A DNA stretch of 64,000 nt from Kallotenue papyrolyticum (GTDB lineage: Bacteria > Chloroflexota > Chloroflexia > Chloroflexales > Kallotenuaceae), in assembly GCF_000526415.1 (NCBI RefSeq), contig NZ_JAGA01000002.1:1976001-2040000 (forward strand), read 5' to 3'. This document shows positions 27,219-38,291 of this stretch, one piece after another (positions within the stretch are counted from its first letter, which is position 1; every line of letters starts with the position of its first letter). Under the pieces are notes generated by a model that saw only the letters and a list, made by a program, of their open reading frames with translations, made no database searches and was not told where the DNA came from. A program made the position numbers and the translations under genes.

Positions 27219-28286
27219 TCACTTCCGCTTGGAGACCAGGTACAGCACGAAGCCGAAGAAGACGATGCTCCAGTAGTTGATCACCCGATCGAGCACGGCG
27301 ACCGCGCCGGCTGCCGCCCCGCTGATGCCAAAGAGCCCTGACTGCAGCACGCCGATGATGCCGCCCTCGACGATCCCCAGACCGCCGGGTGTGGCCGGCA
27401 CCGTGGTCAGCAGCGAGCCCATCAGCGCCACGAAGATCACCGCCGGCAGTGCCAGACTGAGACCGCCCATGGCCTCGATCACCAGGAACAGGCGCAATGA
27501 CTCCAGCAACCAGACCAGCGCGGTCAGGCCGAACAGTGCCGGTAGGCTGCGCGCGCTGAGGGCCAGCAGCGTGCCGGCTTCGAATGAGCCGTACACGTGA
27601 TGGAAGCGCGGTGGCATCCATCGGCGCAGGTGCGGGCTGAGAAAGCGCATGCTCCCCAGCCCGACCATGATGATCACGACCAATGCCAGGCCCAGCAGAA
27701 AGGCGTAGCGCGCCAGCGGTGGCAGACGCGTACCGAAGACGCTCCAACCCGACACCACCAGCAGCGCGAAGAGCACAATCATGTCGAGCAGCCGCTCGGC
27801 GAAGATCGTGCCAACCGAGCGCGAGAACGAGACGTTGCCGTTGTGCTTGAGCAGGTAGCCGCGATAGGCATCGCCCAGCTTGGCCGGCACGACACAGTTG
27901 GCGAACCACGACAGACCGATGTACTCGGTCAGCGCCGGCAGCGAGGCCCAGGAATGGCGGCCATGTTCGATCGGAAAGGCGGCATTGCGCAGCAGCAGCC
28001 GCCAGCGCAGCGCACGGATCGGAAAGGTTAGGTAAAAGGCGCCAAACGCCAGCAGGTACAGCCAAGGATTGATCTGCTGCATCTGGCGCCAGGTTTCGCG
28101 CACATCGATGTCTAGCCCGCGAAAGACGAACACGATGATCGCCACGGCCAGTGCCAGGCTGATCAGCGTGCGCGGCTTGAGCAGCCGTTCACGCAGCGAG
28201 AAGCCGTGTTCGGCTACCTCGTCGGCGGGATCGTGCTCCGGGGGCAGGTCGTGCTCGTCGGTGCTATACACGCGCGTTGTACTCAT
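27219..28286 (-). CDS. Lysylphosphatidylglycerol-synthase-TM / flippase-like membrane protein
   Basis: A 355-residue protein with an acidic, charged 45-residue N-terminus and about eight transmembrane helices, matching the UPF0104/LPG_synthase_TM family. Recognisable parts are INPWLYLLAFGAFYLTFPIR, SWFANCVVPAKLGDAYRGYL and the C-terminal TVPATPGGLGIVEGGIIGVL. Some members are the flippase half of MprF; others, in glycan clusters, are thought to move lipid-linked sugars. Here it has no synthase domain and lies between an epimerase and a glycosyltransferase gene, which favours a glycan role. The ATG at 28286 begins MSTTRVYSTDEHD; a longer frame to 28334 overlaps the epimerase gene. Confidence 0.8.
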   Translation of the reverse strand: MSTTRVYSTDEHDLPPEHDPADEVAEHGFSLRERLLKPRTLISLALAVAIIVFVFRGLDIDVRETWRQMQQINPWLYLLAFGAFYLTFPIRALRWRLLLRNAAFPIEHGRHSWASLPALTEYIGLSWFANCVVPAKLGDAYRGYLLKHNGNVSFSRSVGTIFAERLLDMIVLFALLVVSGWSVFGTRLPPLARYAFLLGLALVVIIMVGLGSMRFLSPHLRRWMPPRFHHVYGSFEAGTLLALSARSLPALFGLTALVWLLESLRLFLVIEAMGGLSLALPAVIFVALMGSLLTTVPATPGGLGIVEGGIIGVLQSGLFGISGAAAGAVAVLDRVINYWSIVFFGFVLYLVSKRK

Positions 28287-28320
28287 CGGCTTGGCAACTC
28301 CGCAGCAGGTTCGGCTCCGC

Positions 28321-29277
28321 TCAGGCCAGGACATCGCGCCGGTACCACGCCCAGAAGTGACTCAGTCCTTCTTCGAGCGGTGTGCAGGGCTGGTAGCCCA
28401 GCAAGCGCTGGGCTTTGCTGATATCGGCGTAGGTGATGGGGGGATCCGCCGGCGGCAGTGGCCGGGCTTCGATCTGCGCCTGGTAGCCGGTGATACGTTC
28501 CAGCAGCGCCACAAAATCGGCGAGCTGCACCGGATGGGCGTTGCCCAGGTTGAAGATCTCAAAGGCGGGGTTGAGCTCCATGGCCGCCAACACGCCGGCG
28601 ATGACATCGTCGATATAGGTCCAGTCGCGATATACCCCCTGGCCGCCGTTGAAGAGCGTGATCGGTCGGCCCTGGCGCATAGCATCTACGAACAGGTAGG
28701 GCGTCATATCCGGGCGGCCGCGCGGCCCGTACACGGTAAAGAAGCGCACAATCTGCGTCGGCAGGCCATACAGCGAGTGGTAGGTGAAGGCCAGCACCTC
28801 GGCAGCCTTTTTGGTCGCGGCGTAGGGCGAGAGCGGCTGGTCGGTGGCGCTGGTTTCGCTCCAGGGCGTGGGCGTGCGGCCATACACCGACGAGGTGGAG
28901 GCCAGTAGAAAGCCTTCGACGTTGTGCTGGCGCGCCAGATCGAGCAGCACCAGCGTGCCGCGAATGTTGACCTCTTCGTAGAGCAGCGGGCGTTGCATCG
29001 AGGGGCGTGGCCCGGCCATCGCGCCGATGTGGGCGACGCGCGCGGGCCGATGCGTGGCGAACACCTGATGCATGGCCGCCTGGTCGCGGAAATCGGCCTC
29101 GACCAGCGTGAAGGCGGGATGCTCCAGCGCCGCGCGCAGATTGCGCCGTTTGCGCTCCGGCTGGTAGTAGTCGTTGAAGTTATCGACGCAGACTACGCGC
29201 GCGCCCCGCGCCAGCAGCGCCTCGCACAGGTGCGAGCCGATAAAACCCGCGCCGCCGGTGACAAGATAGGTTGTCAT
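28321..29277 (-). CDS. NAD-dependent sugar epimerase (UDP-glucuronate 4-epimerase-like)
   Basis: A 318-residue extended short-chain dehydrogenase. It has the NAD-binding [15 protein letters not shown] at the N-terminus, LLASTSSVYGR with the catalytic Ser/Thr region, and the catalytic YAATKK (Tyr-x3-Lys). The stretch VRFFTVYGPRGRPDM and FNGGQGVYRDWTYIDDVIAG are typical of UDP-glucuronate 4-epimerases and relatives, which supply galacturonate-type sugars for capsules. It starts with an ATGA overlap at the stop of the upstream O-antigen-ligase-like gene, showing translational coupling. Exact substrate is inferred only from family resemblance. Confidence 0.85.
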   Translation of the reverse strand: MTTYLVTGGAGFIGSHLCEALLARGARVVCVDNFNDYYQPERKRRNLRAALEHPAFTLVEADFRDQAAMHQVFATHRPARVAHIGAMAGPRPSMQRPLLYEEVNIRGTLVLLDLARQHNVEGFLLASTSSVYGRTPTPWSETSATDQPLSPYAATKKAAEVLAFTYHSLYGLPTQIVRFFTVYGPRGRPDMTPYLFVDAMRQGRPITLFNGGQGVYRDWTYIDDVIAGVLAAMELNPAFEIFNLGNAHPVQLADFVALLERITGYQAQIEARPLPPADPPITYADISKAQRLLGYQPCTPLEEGLSHFWAWYRRDVLA

Positions 29278-30719
29278 GCGTCGCCCTCGCTCTTCAGGCG
29301 CGGGGCGATGATCGCCAGCCCCCACACGCCGCTCAACTGGATCCCCATGTTCAGGACATGCAAATTTTCAAACACGTTGTGCCCGGCTACCGCGGCAATG
29401 ATACCACAGACCCCCGCTGCTGCGGCGCCCCAGACGGTGCCATTGCCCTGTTGCCGGGCGCGGATCGCGGCGTAGGCCATCGCGCCGATCAGTCCCAGGT
29501 AGGCCAGCAGGCCCAGTAGCCCGCTTTCGGCCAGCATGTGGATATAGTAGTTGTGGGCATGGCCTTGCGAGATGGCCCAGGGCGCGACATAAAAATCGCG
29601 GTAGGCAGTGTTGTAGTTGCCCACGCCCACGCCCAGCAGCGGATGCGCCTGCCACATGCGCCAGCCGGCTTGCCAATGCGCCATGCGCTCAACGATCGCG
29701 AAGTTGTCGTCGGTGATGGCAACTTCGCCGGCGTCGAAGATGCGCAGGTTTTCGACCACGGGCGTGAGGCGATCGGTGAACGCCGGCGGCAGCACGCGGA
29801 AGGCACCCAGCAGGCCCACCAGCAGCGCGAGCAGCACGCCCAAGCCGGCCAGCAGCGTGGTGCGCCGCCCACCGGCCAGCGCCAGGGTCAGCAGGCCGAC
29901 CGATGCACCCAGCCAGCCGCCACGCGAGTAGGAGGCGAACAGCCCGGCCAGCAGCACCAGCGTGGCGCCGCCGAACAGCAGCGCCAACAGCGTAGCGTGT
30001 AGCCGCCATGCGGTGCGCACCAGCGCGCGGTGGGCGTAGAAGATCGCCAGCGCCAGAGCCAGCGGCCAGGCCATGTTGAGGTAGCCGGCGAAGGGGTTGG
30101 GCTTGCCGAAGGTGGCCGAGGCCCGCGCGAAACGCTCGCCCAGGATCAGAAAACTCTCCGGTGCGGTGCTGGGCACCACGAACTGGACCAGGCCGATCAG
30201 CGCCGCGATCAGCGGGCCGAGCAGCAGCGCTGCCACCAATCCCCACAGGCGGTGCCGGGTGCTGATCGTGCCCAGCGTCAGGATAAATGCCAACAGAGAT
30301 GCCACCCAACGTGCGAACTGCAGCAGCGCCTCTAGGCGTGAATAGGGACTCAGCACGGCTGAGGCCAGCAACACGCCCAGCAACACCAGCCAGGGACCCA
30401 GCAGCCACAGACGCGGCGAGCGTTCGGGGTGCGCCAGCAGGCGCAGCAGCCACGCGCCGAAGGCCAACACCACCACCACCTGCGTCACGGTCAGGCCCGT
30501 CGGCAGCCGCACCGTCTCCTGCACCGGCACCGATAGGATCGCGGCGTACAGCCCCAGCGCCGGCTCCAGCACGATCAGGCCCACGAGCAGCGGCACCAGG
30601 ATCAGCGCGGCGGCCAGCCACCATGGCAGCCACGCGAGCAGCAGCGCGGTCAGCAGCAGGCCGCCGGCGAGTGCCAGACGCGGCCAAGCAGGGCCGGAGA
30701 ACATCTGCGCGCGCTGCAT
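29274..30719 (-). CDS. O-antigen ligase/polymerase-like membrane protein
   Basis: A 481-residue protein with about twelve hydrophobic helices and one large external loop. The loop ends with HPLLGVGVGNYNTAYRDFYV and GHAHNYYIHMLAESGLLG, the signature of the Wzy/WaaL (O-antigen_lig) family with its conserved His. Such proteins polymerise or ligate lipid-linked oligosaccharide on the outer face of the membrane. The gene overlaps the epimerase by 4 nt and lies 5 nt after the UXS-like gene, so the block is one operon. In an organism probably without lipopolysaccharide a polymerase role in exopolysaccharide is more likely than lipid A ligation. Confidence 0.83.
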   Translation of the reverse strand: MQRAQMFSGPAWPRLALAGGLLLTALLLAWLPWWLAAALILVPLLVGLIVLEPALGLYAAILSVPVQETVRLPTGLTVTQVVVVLAFGAWLLRLLAHPERSPRLWLLGPWLVLLGVLLASAVLSPYSRLEALLQFARWVASLLAFILTLGTISTRHRLWGLVAALLLGPLIAALIGLVQFVVPSTAPESFLILGERFARASATFGKPNPFAGYLNMAWPLALALAIFYAHRALVRTAWRLHATLLALLFGGATLVLLAGLFASYSRGGWLGASVGLLTLALAGGRRTTLLAGLGVLLALLVGLLGAFRVLPPAFTDRLTPVVENLRIFDAGEVAITDDNFAIVERMAHWQAGWRMWQAHPLLGVGVGNYNTAYRDFYVAPWAISQGHAHNYYIHMLAESGLLGLLAYLGLIGAMAYAAIRARQQGNGTVWGAAAAGVCGIIAAVAGHNVFENLHVLNMGIQLSGVWGLAIIAPRLKSEGDA

Positions 30720-30724
30720 ACGCT

Positions 30725-31708
<984 letters not shown>

Positions 31709-31765
31709 AGATCTCCCTTTGCGTTTAGGTGTGCGCGCCCCATGGTCCGCCTGGCCGTTCTGGCA

Positions 31766-34620
<2,855 letters not shown>

Positions 34621-34630
34621 CTACGCACCC

Positions 34631-34657
34631 ATAAAGAAGGGCGCGACGAGCGCGCCC
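34631..34657 (-). terminator. Rho-independent terminator after tatA
   Basis: Minus-strand stem GGGCGCG, loop CTCGT, stem CGCGCCC, followed by TTCTTTAT. It lies 92 nt after the tatA stop and ends 29 nt before the obgE start, so obgE must have its own promoter or depend on read-through. Confidence 0.7.
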
Positions 34658-34748
34658 CACGCTGATCTGGCCTGGCTTAGGGGTATGCTGCGGCGGCCCA
34701 TCGGTGTCGCAGCCCAGGCCTGCCCGCGCCGTTCGGCGCTGCGCGCCC

Positions 34749-34949
34749 TCAGGCGCGAGGCGTCGTGTCGCGCGGTTCCTCCGCCCGCTCTGCCGGACGG
34801 ACCGGTTCATCGTCGCGCACGTTGCGCCGAAACTCGCGAATGCTGCTGCCCAGCGCGCCACCGATACCGGCCAGTTTGCCGGCGCCGAAAATGGCGATCA
34901 CGATCGCCAGGATCAGCAACAGTTCAGGTACTCCAAGGCCGCCAAACAT
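34749..34949 (-). CDS. tatA: Sec-independent protein translocase subunit TatA/E
   Basis: A 66-residue TatA-type protein that oligomerises to pass folded twin-arginine substrates. It begins MFGGLGVPELLLILAIVIAI, the single membrane helix, then the hinge FGAGKLAGIGGALGSSIREF and an amphipathic helix, then an acidic-basic tail. The usual FGPKKLPEL hinge is changed to FGAGKLAGI, a common variant. AAGGAG lies 10 nt before the ATG at 34949; the frame extends upstream to 34991, but without TatA character. No tatC is in the window, so it is a single-gene unit bounded by the terminator at 34631-34657. Confidence 0.9.
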   Translation of the reverse strand: MFGGLGVPELLLILAIVIAIFGAGKLAGIGGALGSSIREFRRNVRDDEPVRPAERAEEPRDTTPRA

Positions 34950-35019
34950 AGTACGATCACTCCTTGTTCTGGTTGGCCCAGATGGCTGCATTATACCATA
35001 GCCCCATGCGCGGCCGGTC

Positions 35020-35028
35020 TGCTAGAAT
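35020..35028 (+). promoter_or_regulatory. Extended -10 box before the DprA-like gene
   Basis: TGCTAGAAT, an extended -10 element, lies 16 nt before the ATG at 35045. No convincing -35 box is visible. Confidence 0.35.
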
Positions 35029-35044
35029 GCCTTCAGCACGATCA

Positions 35045-35941
35045 ATGCCCGGAGCGCAATGGTTCATGCCAGGTGAGGAGCCATCCCAGGAGCCGCTCAG
35101 CAGCGATGTGGTAGCGCTGTGGTTGTGCCAGTTGCCGGAGATGACGCCGACGCTGGCGCTGCGCCTGGTGCACGCCTGTGGCACGCCAGCTGAGGTGTTG
35201 CGCGCACCAACGAGTCGCCTGCGTGCCCTGGGCGTGCCGCCGCCATTGGTGGCGCGGCTGGTCGGCGGTGCGCGCGCGGTGGCGCATATGGCTGCCGGCG
35301 CACAGGCGCTGCAGCGGCTGGGCATCGTGCCGCTGCCGTTGCTCGCGCCGCAGTATCCCGATCGACTGCGCGCGCTGCCGCAGCCGCCGCTGGTAGTGTA
35401 CCTGCACGGCGCATGGCCGTCGTCGCCGTTGTGTTGCGTGATCGCGCCGCCGACGCCGGAGCCCGCCGTGCTGGCCGCCTGGCATGCCCTGGAGCCGGAG
35501 CTGCGCCGCGTCGTCGGGCTGGCCGCGCCGCATGACGCGCTGCCGCTGACAGCGCCGCACCTGCTAGGGCTGCCCTACGGTCTGTTGCAGGTGCGTCAGC
35601 GCCTGCCCGCGGCGCTGCGGCACGCGCCCGCCGGTGAGCAACCAACCCTGCTGTCGCTCACGGCGCCGACCAGCGCGTCTGATGCCGGCGCGGCCGACGC
35701 GCTGCATGCAGCCTTGATCGCGCTCTGCGACGCGCTCGTGTTGCTGGCCCCCGCCGACCACCAGCTCATCGCCACGGCGCATGCGCTCAATCGTGGCGTC
35801 TTTGTCGTCGCACCGCCGGGTGCGCGGCTGCCACGCGGGGTGCGCCGCCTGTGGCGCGCGTCCGACCTGCGCCATCTGTGGCGCGCGCTGGGCCTGCAGC
35901 TCCAGGGCGCTGCGGCTGTGCAGCAGGAACGGCTGTTATAA
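35045..35941 (+). CDS. Degenerate DprA-like protein
   Basis: A 298-residue protein with the ground plan of DprA/Smf, the RecA loader of natural transformation. The N-terminal SAM-like region (about 20-90; LWLCQLPEMTPTLALRLVHA) and the linker QYPDRLRALPQPPLVVYLHG match DprA well. The Rossmann part is badly eroded: the GSR-type nucleotide loop after VVYLHG is replaced by AWPSSPLCCVIAPPTP, and the Arg-Asn-Arg motif is missing, while ALCDALVLLAPADHQLIATA still mirrors the later core. It therefore probably does not bind DNA as DprA does. The ATG at 35045 is used; one at 35066 with GGAG upstream is an alternative. Coding bias is normal, so it is not an obvious pseudogene. Confidence 0.65.
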   Translation: MPGAQWFMPGEEPSQEPLSSDVVALWLCQLPEMTPTLALRLVHACGTPAEVLRAPTSRLRALGVPPPLVARLVGGARAVAHMAAGAQALQRLGIVPLPLLAPQYPDRLRALPQPPLVVYLHGAWPSSPLCCVIAPPTPEPAVLAAWHALEPELRRVVGLAAPHDALPLTAPHLLGLPYGLLQVRQRLPAALRHAPAGEQPTLLSLTAPTSASDAGAADALHAALIALCDALVLLAPADHQLIATAHALNRGVFVVAPPGARLPRGVRRLWRASDLRHLWRALGLQLQGAAAVQQERLL

Positions 35942-35942
35942 T
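35934..35942 (+). promoter_or_regulatory. Extended -10 box overlapping a stop codon
   Basis: TGTTATAAT (extended -10, consensus hexamer) covers the TAA of the DprA-like gene. The predicted start near 35949 would give the asparaginase gene a 30-nt leader with AAAGGA. No clear -35 box. Confidence 0.5.
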
Positions 35943-35978
35943 CGAGCGCAGTCGCGCTCCAACCGGAAAGGACAAGGC

Positions 35979-36926
35979 ATGATCGTAGTGGCAAGCGCCA
36001 ACGGCAAGATCGGCATACCGGCGGCGATGGAGATTCTGCGCGCCGGCGGCAGTGCGCTGGACGCAGTCGAGGCTGCCACGCGCATTGTCGAGGATAACCC
36101 GGACGACCATACCGTCGGCTACGGCGGCTATCCCAACCTGCTGGGCGAAGTCGAGCTGGACGCCTCGATCATGGACGGTCGCACGCTGCGTGCCGGCGCG
36201 GTCGGCGCGCTCAAAGGCTACCGCCACCCCATCTCGGTAGCGCGCAAGGTGATGGAAGAGCTACCGCACGTGCTGCTGGTGGGCGAGGGCGCGGCGCGCT
36301 TTGCCGCGGAAATGGGCTTTCAGGCCGAAAACCTGCTCACCGACGAGGCCGCCACCGTCTATCGCCAGGGCATCAGCGGCGCCTTGCCGCCCGACAAGGC
36401 GCGTGACTGGCTGAGCGGTGGTATTGATCGCAACCTGGCGCGGCTGGCGCGGCTGACGACCGATCCCGAACGCGCCGCGGGGACGGTCAATTTCATCGCC
36501 AAGGATCGCGAAGGCAACATCGCTGTGGCCGTCAGCACCAGCGGCTGGGCCTGGAAGTATCCAGGCCGCCTGGGCGACTCGCCGGTGATCGGCGCGGGCA
36601 ACTATGCCGACAATCGCTACGGTGCCTGCGCCTGTACCGGCTGGGGCGAGCTGGCCTTGCGCTGTGGTACGGCGCATGCGGTGGTGCTCTACCAACGGCT
36701 GGGCTTTGGCCTGGAGCAGGCCTGCCGCCAGGCGATGCACGATCTGGCCTACGTCGCTGAGGACCCGGCGCGGGCGATCATGAACCTGATCGCCATCAAT
36801 CGTGATGGCCGGCCGATCGGCATGACCACTGTGCCGGGGCGTACCTACGTTTGGATGACAGACGACCTGGATGCGCCGGTCGAAGAGCCGCGGGTGGTCA
36901 TCGACCTGACCCGGGTTAAGCGGTAG
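35979..36926 (+). CDS. N4-glycosylasparaginase / isoaspartyl peptidase (Ntn hydrolase)
   Basis: A 315-residue asparaginase-2 family protein that should self-cleave into alpha and beta chains. The likely nucleophile is Thr169 in AAGTVNFIA, preceded by Gly as in the family. The following VSTSGWAWKYPGRLGDSPVIG and AGNYADNRYGACACTGWGE match glycosylasparaginase more closely than isoaspartyl peptidase. The N-terminal half has GGSALDAVEAATRIVEDNPD and GYGGYPNLLGEVELDAS. There is no signal peptide, so it is cytoplasmic here. GGAAAGGA precedes the ATG. It lies 37 nt after the DprA-like gene and 20 nt before the deformylase-like gene, so it is probably co-transcribed with the latter. Confidence 0.88.
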   Translation: MIVVASANGKIGIPAAMEILRAGGSALDAVEAATRIVEDNPDDHTVGYGGYPNLLGEVELDASIMDGRTLRAGAVGALKGYRHPISVARKVMEELPHVLLVGEGAARFAAEMGFQAENLLTDEAATVYRQGISGALPPDKARDWLSGGIDRNLARLARLTTDPERAAGTVNFIAKDREGNIAVAVSTSGWAWKYPGRLGDSPVIGAGNYADNRYGACACTGWGELALRCGTAHAVVLYQRLGFGLEQACRQAMHDLAYVAEDPARAIMNLIAINRDGRPIGMTTVPGRTYVWMTDDLDAPVEEPRVVIDLTRVKR

Positions 36927-36946
36927 CAATCACCGGAGGAGCGCAC

Positions 36947-37459
36947 ATGCCGGTGCGTCCCATGCTGGAGCTGGGCGATCCCCGGCTGCGCCAGCCGGCG
37001 CAGGCGGTCGGCGACGCGGCTGCCCCGGAGATCGCCGCGCTGCTGGACGATCTGTGGGCAACGCTGGACGATTTCCGCCGGCGGCGCGGCTGGGGCCGGG
37101 CGCTGGCCGCGCCGGTGATCGGTGTGCCGCTGCGCGTGGTGGTGATCGCCGTCGAGGGCCGCCTGGAGCTGATCAACCCCCGCTTCGCAGGCTGGAGCCG
37201 CGAACAGGTGGCGGCCTACGAATCGTGCATGACCTTCGACTGCATCTGGGGCGAAGTCATCCGCCCGGCGCGGGTGGTGGTTGTGGCCCAGGATCGGCAG
37301 GGACGCGAGCAGCGCTACGACGCCACGGGCGACCTGGCGCGGGTGCTCCAGCACGAGATCGACCACCTGGATGGGCTGGTCTGGCTCGATCGTGATCCCG
37401 ATCCGCTGACGATCTGCACCACCGGCGAGTACCGCCGGCGCTACCGCTCGGCCTCCTGA
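36947..37459 (+). CDS. Peptide deformylase-like protein with altered motif I
   Basis: A 170-residue protein of the deformylase fold, which removes the formyl group from nascent proteins. Motif III is intact (QHEIDHLDG; metal His136 and His140, catalytic Glu137), and motif II keeps the metal Cys94 but reads ESCMT instead of EGCLS. In motif I the family pattern GxGxAAxQ is GRALAAPVIG, so the oxyanion Gln is Val57. Position and length are otherwise normal. GGAGG lies 6 nt before the ATG. Another deformylase elsewhere may do the housekeeping job, and this one may have low or changed activity. Its 3' end overlaps the small minus-strand gene at 37441 by 19 nt. Confidence 0.78.
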   Translation: MPVRPMLELGDPRLRQPAQAVGDAAAPEIAALLDDLWATLDDFRRRRGWGRALAAPVIGVPLRVVVIAVEGRLELINPRFAGWSREQVAAYESCMTFDCIWGEVIRPARVVVVAQDRQGREQRYDATGDLARVLQHEIDHLDGLVWLDRDPDPLTICTTGEYRRRYRSAS

Positions 37460-37689
37460 GCGCGGGCCAGCCTGTCGGCAAAGCCGGCGACGACCAGCAC
37501 CATGGCCGGCGTGGCGGGATCGTCGACGTCGTGATAGTGCACGGCGACCGGCTCGCCATAGAGCCGGCGCAGTCTGGCGGCGATCGCCACGGCTGCCTTC
37601 ACCGAAGGCAGGTGCGCTCCTCAAGCGGCCCGGCAGTGCCAATCAGCGCGCTTGCCGAAGCTATCCAGATGGATGGGCGGGCTGTTCAT
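37441..37689 (-). CDS. Candidate small selenoprotein (in-frame TGA), or nonsense-disrupted gene
   Basis: An 83-codon minus-strand frame starts at an ATG preceded by GGAGGAG with a 7-nt spacer, one of the best ribosome sites in the window. It is open to TAG at 37441 except for one in-frame TGA at codon 23 (37621-37623). Both halves have the GC-rich third positions of real genes. The context is WHCRAA-TGA-GAHLPSVKAAV, giving Cys19-x3-Sec23-Gly, followed by a helix and a strand (PVAVHYHDVDDP). A perfect 8-bp hairpin with a GGU loop begins 9 nt after the TGA. This is what a bacterial Sec codon should look like. Alternatives: a point nonsense mutation, or a 22-residue leader plus a second product from GTG at codon 30. 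The redox-like Cys/Sec pair with a following helix faintly recalls thioredoxin-like or SelW-like proteins; I do not recognise the family. Confidence 0.42.
37593..37623 (-). promoter_or_regulatory. SECIS-like hairpin downstream of in-frame TGA
   Basis: Minus-strand order: TGA, nine nucleotides, CTGCCTTC, loop GGT, GAAGGCAG. The stem is 8 perfect base pairs; a CAC/GTG pairing below a CC bulge could extend it by 3. The apical loop is 17 nt from the TGA and starts with G, within the published bacterial SECIS model (16-37 nt, G in the first two loop bases). Confidence 0.42.
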
Positions 37690-37808
37690 CGTTCAGCTCC
37701 TCCGGCGCCGGTGCGCCTGGTGTATCATGATAGCGGGGGCTCTCGTCCGTGATGGATCGGCCCTGCGACTCACCGGCAGCGTACCGCTGCAGCGTGGAAG
37801 GAGCAAGC

Positions 37809-38246
37809 ATGCCGCACTATCCCTACAGCCTGCCGATCACGGTGGCCTTTCGCGATCTCGACGCGCTGGGCCATGTCAACAACGCCGTGTATCTGACCTA
37901 TTTCGAACACGCACGCATCGGCTACGGCCTACGCCTGATCGGCAGCGACTCGCTGCGCGATCTGGCCTTTATCGTTGCCGAGGCGACCGTGACTTACCTG
38001 CGCCCGGCGTACTACGGCGACGAGCTAGAGGTGGGCGCGCGCATCACCGAGATCGGCACCAAAAGCTTCGTGATGGAATACGGTCTGTGGCGGCGCGCCG
38101 ATGGCGAGCTGATCGCCCGTGGACGGACGGTGCAGGTCTGGTACAACTATGCTGCCGGACGCTCCGAGCGCGTGCCGGATGCGTTTCGCGCCGCCGTGGC
38201 GCGCGACAACGCCCGCGTGCCGCCGCAGGACGCGCCGCAGAGCTGA
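37809..38246 (+). CDS. Hotdog-fold acyl-CoA thioesterase (4HBT family)
   Basis: A 145-residue single-hotdog protein of the 4-hydroxybenzoyl-CoA thioesterase/FadM type. The signature FRDLDALGHVNNAVYLTYFE includes the catalytic Asp and the helix start over the active site. The remaining strands (VTYLRPAYYGDELEVGARI, FVMEYGLWRRADGELIARG, VQVWYN) complete the fold. Such enzymes hydrolyse acyl-CoA as cytoplasmic tetramers; the chain type is not predictable. GGAAGGAG lies 5 nt before the ATG at 37809. The palindrome TATCATGATA about 80 nt upstream could supply divergent -10 boxes for this gene and the small minus-strand gene. Confidence 0.87.
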   Translation: MPHYPYSLPITVAFRDLDALGHVNNAVYLTYFEHARIGYGLRLIGSDSLRDLAFIVAEATVTYLRPAYYGDELEVGARITEIGTKSFVMEYGLWRRADGELIARGRTVQVWYNYAAGRSERVPDAFRAAVARDNARVPPQDAPQS

Positions 38247-38291
38247 GCCAACGCGCGACCAGCAACCATCCTAGAAAGGCACCAACGCGCT

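Noticed and set aside
26935-28065. Minus-strand open frame of about 376 codons overlapping the flippase-like and glycosyltransferase genes
   Set aside because: Out-of-frame reading of two recognisable genes; Arg/Ala-rich translation without motifs.
36845-37642. Minus-strand frame of 265 codons spanning the deformylase-like gene
   Set aside because: Antisense to the deformylase-like protein and in a different frame from the TGA-containing small gene, which has the ribosome site and coding bias.
37621-37689. The 22-codon segment before the in-frame TGA as a simple leader peptide
   Set aside because: Possible, but it does not explain the coding bias continuing in the same frame after the TGA or the hairpin at SECIS distance; kept as an alternative only.
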